From positions 93,113,660 to 93,177,659 of the forward strand of contig CM042157.1 in the NCBI GenBank assembly GCA_023376005.1: 64,000 nucleotides of DNA. Reading direction: 5' to 3'. Numbering within the stretch: the stretch's first letter is position 1; each line of letters opens with the position of its first letter. The stretch comes from Doryteuthis pealeii (taxonomy: Eukaryota > Mollusca > Cephalopoda > Myopsida > Loliginidae). Below, piece after piece: positions 55,734 to 64,000 of this stretch. The notes under the pieces were generated by a model. That model saw only the letters and a list, made by a program, of their open reading frames with translations, did no database searches and was not told where the DNA came from. Position numbers and translations under genes: made by a program.

Positions 55734-55990
55734 TGGAATATTTCTATATATAAGGTGTGCTACAATACACCACTTACATTTATAGACTGGGCGAGGTCAC
55801 GTGGTCTATTCCTCCGCCAATCAACAGCCATAATACGTGGCTAGTTGACTACTTAATCACTGATACTGAACAGACGTCCATTTACAATCATTGACAAAAG
55901 AACTTGCAACCAAAGGATTCTTTATCAAGGATTTACGCTGGACACGCGCTCTTGCTTGAATCCTAAAGGATGGCCCATAAAATCGTAACA
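55734..55990 (+). mobile_element. Small LTR-like element (solo LTR?) with 5-bp target duplication
   Basis: It starts TGGAATATTTCTATATATAA and ends GTAACA. GTTGT flanks both sides (55729-55733 and 55991-55995), though it lies in a (TTG)n run. The paralogous intron after the decayed exon at 59.07 kb lacks the insert. TG...CA ends, 5-bp duplication and an internal TATA-like stretch fit a solo LTR. Second copy: 29013-29320 (minus). Confidence 0.65.
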
Positions 55991-56279
55991 GTTGTTGCGA
56001 AGGGCATTTTTCTAGATCTTTCTCTTATTTTGTGCTAACCTTATTTTATTATCTATATATGAATATGGTCTTCCATCTTTTGATCATCCTCCAAAACCCT
56101 CTAGTTAAAAATGAGACTGTCCAAATCGTCCAAGATGCAATACAAAAATGTGAATACAGATTATCTGGTGACGCTTAATCGCAGATTTCTTATTTGTCCC
56201 ATTTTATTTCCCCAATTTTTAAAATGAAACATTCCAAATGGTCTTGCGTTACTTAAATGTCAAACTGTTGCAGTTTTTG

Positions 56280-56480
56280 TGTATATAAGGCATGGGTCAA
56301 ATGGTCACTTCTACTTATAGACTCGTTGACTGGCACGTGACCTGAGAAAGATTCCTATTGTCCAATCACTGGCAGTGCTGCTGCTGCTGTTGGTGTATTT
56401 ATAGAGGTCTGATTCTAAACTTATGTCATTGACATTTGGATTATCTTGGACGTCGGACTTACAAAGAATACTATAACACC
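56280..56480 (+). repeat. Divergent fragment of the same LTR-like family
   Basis: TATATAAGG, CTTATAGACTCG, GGCACGTGACC, TTGTCCAATCA and CATTGACAT follow the order of 55745-55900. Ends are not clear. Confidence 0.45.
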
Positions 56481-56706
56481 GGATTCTTATTGGCTTGCTT
56501 ACTTATTCACTACATCTGGAACTAAGGATGCCGGTCAGATACTTAACACAAACATAAAATTAGAATGAATTAAAAAAAAACGAAGTTACATGTTTGTTTT
56601 ATTTGTAATATTGAGATTGGGAATTACTACCCTAATTTACGCTATGTTTTAGCAAGTCAGCATTAGGCGAATTTTTAGCCATAGTTTTATTTAATTAATT
56701 ATTTAA

Positions 56707-56710
<4 letters not shown>

Positions 56711-56767
<57 letters not shown>

Positions 56768-56990
56768 AGCAAAAGTACCCAGTCTATGACCAGACGAAAA
56801 CATTTTAGGAACACCAGAGAGTGTTCCTAAAAAGTGTATGACATTAAAGTGCATCTAATAGTGAAGTTCTAATTCTGGATCTCTTGGAAGTGTGGAATAC
56901 TCCTTCATTGCCATTTTGATCCAGAGTTGTAGTACCTGTTAGGAACCCATCTATAGGTTGAATAGAATAAAAATGAGTTTTTATTCGAAC
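56711..56990 (+). repeat. (TA)n and a partial family D copy
   Basis: TA array at 56711-56766; family D block at 56880-56990 (TGTAGTACCTGTTAGGAACC). Confidence 0.65.
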
Positions 56991-57399
56991 GAACATTATT
57001 CGTTTATAGGATATTCAATGTTAAACAAAGCTAACAGCTTTATTTAGATGCTTACATTTTTTTAAATCTTAATAGCATCCCATTGTGGTATAAGAGCTTG
57101 CAAGTTAGACTCACATTATCACTGAATAGCGATTTTAATACTCGTTAGATGCTCTTTGCTTTCGAGTTTGTACCATATCCTACCTGTGACGAACAGGTTG
57201 GGTAAAGAAAATCAGTCCCATCATTGGGAAATGGTTAGCAAGGTAGTCACGTAAATCCATTACTATTGAATAGTGAGGTCAATCTTTGTTGGATGTCTCA
57301 TACTTACGGAATTGTGTCTAATAATATTGACATTTTTTAGCAGAATTTAAATTAATGCTTTTTGTTTATTACTGAAAAAAGTCCCGTATAGAAACTTAT

Positions 57400-58600
57400 A
57401 AAAAATCTTCTGATATAATTATTCAGAAATCTTTATAGAAAAAAAAATCGTTTTTTATCAATTCATATTTTTTTTTCAAATTTCATAAAATAAAATAGGG
57501 GGGGGCTCGTCAAAATATTTCCCTAATACATTTAAGAAAATCGCTAAAAAAATTGCATTTTTTTTGTTTACAACGTTTGAAAATAATATTTTAAAAACTT
57601 GTGAATGGTTTAAATGATTTTTTCTAAAACTTTTTCGTACGTAAGAAGATTTTTAATTCAGTTTTTAATTGCTTGTTCAGTTAGAAATAAAATGTAACAT
57701 TGCAATTTTTCGTTATTCTTCCTTCAACAATGTTTAAAAAAACTGATTTAAAACGGATATATTTAATCATAAAATAAATGTGTGGTATCCACTTTTATTT
57801 ATATCCCTTTTTTTAATTGCTTGAATGATTTTTTTCAAAAACTTTTTCGTGTGCGTCAGACAATTTTAAATTCAGTTTCTGTAATTGCTAATAACTAAAC
57901 ATTAACTATTTGCATTAGGTATCATGATTTTATTTGTGATTTCAAATATTAAAATAAATAAATTACGCGATTATGAAATAGAAAAGGCTTTGTTTTACAA
58001 TTGATTGAACGACGGGAATTAATTTTTTAAAAAAGTTGAGTTATCGTTAAATGTTTTCATTTGATTTGTTACTTAATCGCTGTAAAAAATAATTAAATGT
58101 ATGAAAAGACATGCTAATATATATTTAGAAAGATTATTTCATACCAAATAGATATTTTTAAGATAGGAACAGAAAATATACGATTAATAAGATGTGATTT
58201 TTGAATCTTAAATTTTAGTAATTAAAAATATACAAAACGAATTCTAGGCTGACTGAAGCCAAAATATTATTTTTAAAAAACTCACTGTAAAAAATAATTC
58301 AATGGATACAAAACTCAATCAGATTTATATATTAGAAAGATTATTTCATTCTCTTTCTAACCATATTGATATCTTAAAGAGATTGAACCGTAAATAGTCG
58401 AAGAAAAAAGAATTTGATTTTTCGTTGAAAATTTACTCTTGAAAAAAATTCATACTTATCAGCTCTCCGAAGCCAATTTATTTTTTCACTTGCTGTAAAT
58501 GTTCATATAGATAAACGCATACAAATTACATATTTAGAAAGATTATTTTCTTTTTCTTTCCAACCATATAAATATTTCAAAGATTTGACCCAAAATAGGC
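57400..58600. repeat. Two A+T-rich degenerate tandem arrays
   Basis: First array (57400-57900): TTTAAATGATTTTTTCTAAA then ACTTTTTCGTACG recurs as TTGAATGATTTTTTTCAAAA then ACTTTTTCGTGTG, spaced about 220 bp. Second array (about 58110-58600): TTAGAAAGATTATTTCAT and a nearby ATATTTTTAAGA block recur three times about 200 bp apart. They show no coding potential. Confidence 0.6.
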
Positions 58601-58785
58601 GATACATTCCGAGCGGAACGGCTTAGACTACAAAATTTATTCACTAACATTAAACTTCACAGCTGTATCGCTGTATCACTGTTTCTTAGTTAAGAAGGAT
58701 ATTAATCTATTAACAAGATTTTCAAATCTGAGTGACTCCTCTTTTCTGAGTTATAGGTCGACACGTACATACACAAAAATTCTTA

Positions 58786-58800
58786 TATATATATATTATA

Positions 58801-58851
<51 letters not shown>

Positions 58852-58852
58852 A
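58786..58852. repeat. (TA)n microsatellite
   Basis: About 65 bp of slightly interrupted TA, just upstream of the decayed EGF exon. Confidence 0.95.
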
Positions 58853-58926
58853 AAATTACTAATGTTTATTTTCGAATAAATCTAGTTTGTAATTATTATT
58901 CTTATAATATTTTATTGTTTATCTAG

Positions 58927-59065
58927 CCATGCCCATGTTATTCAATGCAAACATTATGCGTTAAAAACCGTTGCTCTGAATGGTGGGAGTAGTATAGTCA
59001 ACTTGGACAATACTACAGTATGTATTATGTTTTCCGCCATATCATGGATCTCAAATGCAAATACC
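58927..59065 (+). pseudogene. Decayed duplicate of the EGF-module exon
   Basis: It aligns with 55562-55696 together with intron on both sides. The upstream ATTCTTATAATATTTTATTG and downstream GTGAGTATCA are shared. The acceptor (TCTAG) and donor (GTGAGT) survive, but the exon is 139 bp, with single-base insertions. Three of six cysteines are lost (third, fifth and sixth). What remains reads CVKN, CLNGG and DNTTVCIM across shifted frames. It is a tandem exon duplication that no longer codes an EGF fold. Some indels could be assembly errors, but the cysteine losses are substitutions. Confidence 0.75.
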
Positions 59066-60043
59066 GTGAGTATCAATCCATCAATTTTTTTGTTGTTCGG
59101 AAGGACATTTTCCAAGATCTTTTATTTTTGTGTTGATATTATTTTCTTATCACTAAAAATTCCACCCCGGTAGTGAAACTCCGGTTCGAAACTTTGGGAA
59201 GTAAGGGGGGCACCCATCTGTAACATAATAGCTCACCAGCCATTGAGCGTAACCTGACATGTAAATTATCACGGAAAAGTTGTTTTTTTTAGCAAGGATT
59301 AATAGTAGATGAAAATGTGGAAACGTTTAATGATGATCATCAATGCCACATAACATGTTTCTATTGGACAAGTTGTGGGAAGTGGCGAAATGGGAGAAAG
59401 GAGGACTGATGAGGTTAGAGTGTGAATTGAGTTTGAAATTAAAATGAGAAAAAGAAGTGGAACTCAATGGTACAAGGCGTGATGTTCCCCCACCCAGCAC
59501 CCCAAGCTGGTTTCTAGACTCCACACATCCAAGAATTGACTATTCAACTGAACATCAGTCCAGGCAAACCGAAATTCTACCTGAATTTAAAAGCTACAGC
59601 ATCAATTAGATTCCCAATAAAAATGACTTAATAATAAAAAGGATGAGTTCTTAGGACAAAATGTGATGCATAGATACGCAATGCATTAGAATACCAATAA
59701 GATAAATGATCAATAAGGGAATAATACAGTAAAATATTATGATAAAGCAGTAACAAGGAATAAAATACTACTAAAAGAAAGAAAGAAATAAAGAAAGAAT
59801 TAAAAAAATCTTAGCCATACTCCACTAACTGACCCCATAAAGGTCAATAGAGTAAGTTTAAGATAGTGGTAAGCTGGGTAATAAAAGGGTATAATGTTAC
59901 AGCGCACTACTAGCCACGTAGGTCAAGATAGTAGGAGCTTAACCACAACTACAAACTAGCAGCCTACTAAAATTAAATTTCAGGAAGAATTAAAGAGATA
60001 TCAGTCTAGCTATATAAAAAGTAATCGAAAATATCCACTTCAT

Positions 60044-60421
60044 CCCTAGACTGCATGTGATTAACACGAAAATATCATAAAATGTGTTTAGTAACAATTA
60101 AGTTCATTTGAGAATTAATGCAAAAGTACAATTTTACAGGTAGGAATTTAGTCACTTAAAGTTCAAGATTACACATTTTAATGTTTATTGTTTCAATTTG
60201 ATAAAGAAATAGAAGTTGAAACTTACCCCATGCCAGTCTAATGATTTGAACACAATTTGGCAATAAAATCCGGTATAATTACGGAGATTCGATAGGACTG
60301 CACGTGATAACACGAAAATATATCATAATAATGTGTTTTTAGGTAACAATTAAGGTTCATTTGAAATAATGCAAAAGTACAATTTTAACGGTAGAATTTA
60401 GTCACTTAAAGTTCAAGATTA
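60044..60421. repeat. Direct repeat pair, about 125 bp
   Basis: 60044-60176 and 60298-60421 share AACACGAAAATATCATAAAA-like sequence, TGTGTTTAG, and TTTAGTCACTTAAAGTTCAA. Many single-base indels separate them. Confidence 0.75.
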
Positions 60422-60523
60422 CCATAAATGCCACACAGTTCTGTGTTCCTCTCTAAGAATAAGCATTAAGAAGAAATTACATGATGGCGGACATTTAATT
60501 TTGTTTTTGTAAGTTTTTTTAAG

Positions 60524-60633
60524 GTTACAAATGTCATCGCTCCTTGCCATAAAGGTTCCTGTGTTGATTTACCCAAGGAAAATATAATGCTTGCCACTGT
60601 CCTCGCGGATATAATGCGGCACATTGTGGAGAA
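60524..60633 (+). pseudogene. Second EGF-type exon, frame broken
   Basis: An acceptor after a T-rich tract (TTTTTTTAAG) and the donor GTGAGT (60634) bound 110 bp. Translation across two single-base shifts gives YKC, then PCHKGSCVDLPKEN, then YNACHCPRGYNAAHCGE. That restores the six-cysteine EGF order with C-x-C-x8-C and the conserved Gly-Tyr. With phase 1 entry the raw frame hits a stop after eight codons. Either it is a recent pseudo-exon or the assembly has two indels here. The neighbouring direct repeats also differ by many indels. Confidence 0.6.
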
Positions 60634-60689
60634 GTGAGTATTTTCTTTATTTGTTTTTCTTTTAGATATACATATCAATCGGCTGGTCA

Positions 60690-60975
60690 CGTCAAGCCCT
60701 AGCACCTATATGATTGTCCCAACCCTATTGCCCTTATGGCAACCCCAACCGTTTTATCATATATGTGCTAGAAGGCTGTGGTTGAGGTTCTGTATGTCGC
60801 TGGGGTATGACGCTAAACTCTATCTGGTGGTGAAGATCCAGTTCAAGAGCTGTGGGTGAATGTGAGTATCCTTTCATATCATTACTCCCTTAGGTCCACT
60901 CTGACCTGGAGTGGTAGTACCTGTTAGGGTCCCATATATGGGTTAAATAGAACAAAATGAGTTCCAAAAATGTGT
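60690..60975 (+). repeat. Dispersed repeat family D, longest copy
   Basis: From TATGATTGTCCCAACCC to TGACCTGGAGTGGTAGTACC and CCATATATGGG. Inverted relatives are at 28495-28720 and 36615-36850. Confidence 0.7.
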
Positions 60976-60999
60976 TTTAAGACAAACTGAATCTAAAAG

Positions 61000-61740
61000 A
61001 AAATTTTGTTCGTGACACCTACGCAGTTTTTTTTCTGTAGACACGCCTCTTCGTCCACGCAGGCTGTTTCATTGGCTATGGGCTACGCCACAGATTTCTG
61101 CACTGAAATCATGTCACAATATTCACCTGCATTTCCAGGTGCAAAAAGTCTGGTCAGGGCCACATCCTGTTTTCGTTTCCAGGCTGACCCGACCCCCATC
61201 ACTTCCCTATTTCAGCCTGATCCTTGGGTGCACTGATTTCAGACAATATATTACAATATATTTTTACTGGATTCGTTCATTGTCGTTTCTGCCTTCTAGG
61301 ATTTAGCATTGGTGCTACGTTCCGCTGAACCGCTGCCGCTGCTGGTGTTGGTTTGAGTAGTCAGCAGCTATTCTACCTGGCCACTCTGCCTTCGCTTCCG
61401 CTGCCTGTCTATGTCACGGTCCGACCATGTCGCCTCTTTGGAAACTGTTCTTTAGGCACGTCTTGTTCTCTGTTCGCGTGTCGTGACATGATGGTGATTT
61501 TAGGGGCTCCGACTTATTTCCGGCCCCGACTTACTTCCGCTTCCCGATAAGGGGACAGATAATCCATATCCGTTCTCGAAACAGAAGAATGTTTAACTGC
61601 TTCTCGGAAGTTATTTCTTCGGTGCGTCTTAAAAAAGTTATGAACTGCCTTCAGTAAATATCTGGACAAGTCTTGCAAAGAGACACATTTTGCTGCCAAG
61701 ATTTTTCTAAGCAATCTTTAAAACAATACCCCCCCCCCAA
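61000..61740. other. Moderate-GC segment, no gene recognised
   Basis: C-rich sequence with short open frames and no domain. It contains a poly-C/poly-A run at 61729-61745. It may be an LTR-like piece; there is no partner in the window. Confidence 0.3.
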
Positions 61741-62780
61741 AAAAAATAAAAAAACAAAGACTGTCTTTCCAAGCGTAAAACGGCAGTTAAGTCTTTCTTT
61801 CTAACTTTTAATTTCCTTAATAACGGCATTTTATGTTTTCTTGTCGTTATCGATTGTAAATATTTTCCTTTCTTTTATACATTGGTGTTCATTCCTACAA
61901 ACAATATTTCCTTTCCTTTAGAATATTGTTCTGTTTATTCAGTTTATTCTCCATATTTTAAAACAATCATCATATTATGACTTTCTAATTTCAGATCCAA
62001 AGTTGTTTATCTGCAATAAAATTCTTATGAAATAGCTTCCACTTGATAATATTGTTGCACATCTTGACATTTCTCTTTAACCAACTACGATCCCTGTTAC
62101 TAAAAAATGCCTTGCAGAAATGCGGGGACGATGTTGGTACCCGTGATGCATAGTTGTTACTTGTGTTTGCAAGCCAGGGTATTCTGAAGATACTGTCAAA
62201 TAAGTACAGTGAACCTATTGTTTTTACAAAACTTAAATGAGAATGAGAAACCATGAGTAATGTTATCCATTCACTCTCTTTCATTGTTATCGAACTGCAG
62301 GGTGGCCTCCCTTTTCCATACCATCTTTCAGTTGTTAAATTCAATGCATATGCATATCTGGCACGGTATTCAATGAATACTGAAATAAATTTGCATGCTG
62401 ATGCCGAAGTCGAATTCTGCCGTGCCACAATTAGATTTAAAAGTAAATTCAAACATTTTCGGTTGTAGACACACGAAATAAAAAACCGGCATAGAACAGC
62501 TTAAGTTAGTCAGTGTAACTGGTAGCATTTTACGGTGGTAAGTTGCGGGATGTAACCGGTTATGTCGTACAAAAGTCGACTCGTTTCAATTTACTGATAT
62601 GAGCTATTGTATTTACTCATTAGCTCTCAAAAAACACCCCCCCCCGGAAGTTTCTTCCAGTTATAGGTAAATATATAGGAAGACTGGGACTTTGATCTTG
62701 CTGTATGACATACTGCGTCAACCAGATAACGAAAATCTGCAGAGTTGGTCGTATATTCCTGCCAAGGCTGTGTTAACATG

Positions 62781-62880
62781 NNNNNNNNNNNNNNNNNNNN
62801 NNNNNNNNNNNNNNNNNNNNNNNNNNNNNNNNNNNNNNNNNNNNNNNNNNNNNNNNNNNNNNNNNNNNNNNNNNNNNNNN
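62781..62880. other. Assembly gap, 100 N
   Basis: Exactly 100 N, the conventional size for a gap of unknown length. Base composition and repeat content change across it. Confidence 0.95.
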
Positions 62881-62923
62881 CCCCAGAGAGAGATCGTTCC
62901 CGACTTCCGGTCCGTAGTGGACA

Positions 62924-64000
62924 ATGAATAAGCAAGGTAAGATGACTCTTCTTCTAGCTAGTCTGAACGCGAGGGGCATGAAGGACGCATCACGCGCTAA
63001 TTTCGCGGTTGCTGAATTCATTAACCTCGGAGTGGATGTTGCCGCGGTTCTAGAGACACACTTCGAATCGCACTTGGACGACTATGTGCCGAAGAACTTC
63101 TTTGAGGTTTATTCGACATATGGTGGCTCGAGAAGCAGGGGTGTGTCACTGCTAGTGAAACGCAGCTTGGACGCGGTGACTGATATTGTCTATGCTGGTG
63201 CAGATGGAAGGTTGATCGTGGCCGATGTTGCAGTGAGAAACTACAAGTTTCGTGTGGTCGCGGTTTATGCGCCCAATATCGCTGCGGAGAGGACCCTTTT
63301 TTTCGGCAGTTGGGGCCGTATATAGTGTGTCCGGAACGGCTAGTTTTAATGGGTGATTGGAACGCGATCCTTGATCCCAAGATAGACCGGGGAGGGGAGC
63401 TAGTGGGTCGGGGGGTGTGAAAGCAGCCTGAGCGACCTAATGGCCGACTTCGATCTGGTCGACAGGTTTCGCCTGGATCACCCAGGGTGGAGATGTGGAC
63501 ATGGGCTCGTAGCTCGTCCCCTGGCTCAGATAGATCTTATCTGGACAGGGTGTTAGTTAGAAGAACCGACATTGATTTTGTTAGGTGCCCTGTGTTCCAC
63601 GATTATATGAAGAGTGACCATAAATTGCTTACTGTCACTCTTCAGTTAGGTGATAGGCCTAGGCTGACCGCCTACTGGAAGTTCAATACCTCCTTACTGG
63701 GGATACGGGACTTCCGGGAGCGGTTGGCATTACTTCTTCAGCGGGCGTTAGTGGGGGCGGTTATCGGGAATAAGTGGTGGGGTACCCTTAAGCGTAGGAT
63801 TAAGGACTTCTCCATCAAATATTGCCAACGGCTCGTCTTAGATAAGGCATCGAAGGAGAAGGCCATTAGAGAAAGAGTTTCCCGGGCGGTGGATGGGGGG
63901 GATCCCCTAGCCATAGATCTAGCTAGACGGGACCTTGAGCGCTTGAGTAGCGAGCGTTATCAGGGATTCATAGTTAGAACTAGGCTAAATAGAGTGTCCA
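62924..64000 (+). pseudogene. LINE ORF2: endonuclease domain and linker, truncated by window end
   Basis: The endonuclease starts MNKQGKMTLLLASLNARGMK (catalytic Asn) and continues VAAVLETHFESH (catalytic Glu), GVSLLVKRSLDAV, RLIVADVAV and FRVVAVYAPN. A T8 run near 63295 shifts the frame to RLVLMGDWNAILDPK (GDWN motif, about 63352), and a G-run near 63409 shifts it again to LSDLMADFDLVDRFRLDHPG. After one more shift the frame is open to the window end: SDRSYLDRVLVRRTDIDFV, YMKSDHKLLTVTLQLGDRP (SDH catalytic motif, 63613-63621) and LTAYWKFNTSLL. All main APE-type endonuclease motifs are present. The YWKFNTSLL style points to the L1/Tx1 group, by memory. The shifts sit mostly in homopolymers, so the copy could be intact in reality. 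Confidence 0.8.

Noticed and set aside
59403..59440. CTGATGAG then GAAATT as a hammerhead core
   Set aside because: The intervening sequence cannot form a stem II and no stem III is possible.

Overview
The window is gene-poor, A+T-rich animal DNA. Long (TA)n, (TG)n, (GA)n and (ATT)n microsatellites, GT-AG introns and dense repeats of many classes are all visible. The classes include tRNA-derived SINEs, non-LTR retrotransposon pieces, short Helitrons, inverted-repeat elements, mariner and hAT-like relics, and small LTR-like elements. This fits a molluscan genome, most likely a coleoid cephalopod; that is inference from repeat style, not proof. Assembly gaps lie at 22645-22654 and 62781-62880. 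Several stretches look indel-prone, so some frameshifts may be sequencing errors.

Host gene content is slight. The best candidate is a secreted EGF-like gene on the + strand. A TATA box (44312) precedes a first exon coding a signal peptide (44360-44414, phase 1). About 11 kb downstream lies a phase 1-1 EGF-module exon (55562-55696). A decayed duplicate of that exon follows (58927-59065), then a second EGF-type exon (60524-60633) whose reading frame is broken. The 11-kb first intron is packed with repeats, including three hammerhead or hammerhead-like loci.

Layout. 0-9 kb: an 80-bp tandem repeat, a chain of about 17 small hairpins (618-1297), a hammerhead-bearing repeat (3880-4335), MITEs and a foldback element. 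9-24 kb: microsatellites, Helitrons, tRNA-derived SINEs, a G+C-rich block and a low-quality patch. 24-34 kb: minus-strand relics of one transposon-associated protein family (C-terminal at 24.7-25.2 kb, N-terminal at 29.4-30.4 kb), a mariner relic and LTR-like repeats. 34-44 kb: a reverse transcriptase relic, three Helitrons (one nested in a hAT-like element) and a LINE 3' end inserted in a SINE-like repeat. 44-61 kb: the EGF-like gene region. 62.9 kb to the end: the endonuclease part of a second LINE, running off the window.

The most interesting signals are structural. First, the hairpin chain contains three roughly 180-bp units that keep their folds while stem sequences change in a compensatory way. 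Second, several different repeat families carry hammerhead self-cleaving ribozyme cores. Two are essentially complete (4175-4220 and 45240-45279), one is degenerate (52 kb, minus strand), and a variant class sits in palindromic elements at 46 and 50 kb. Third, paralogous empty sites inside the window document a Helitron insertion and an LTR-like insertion.
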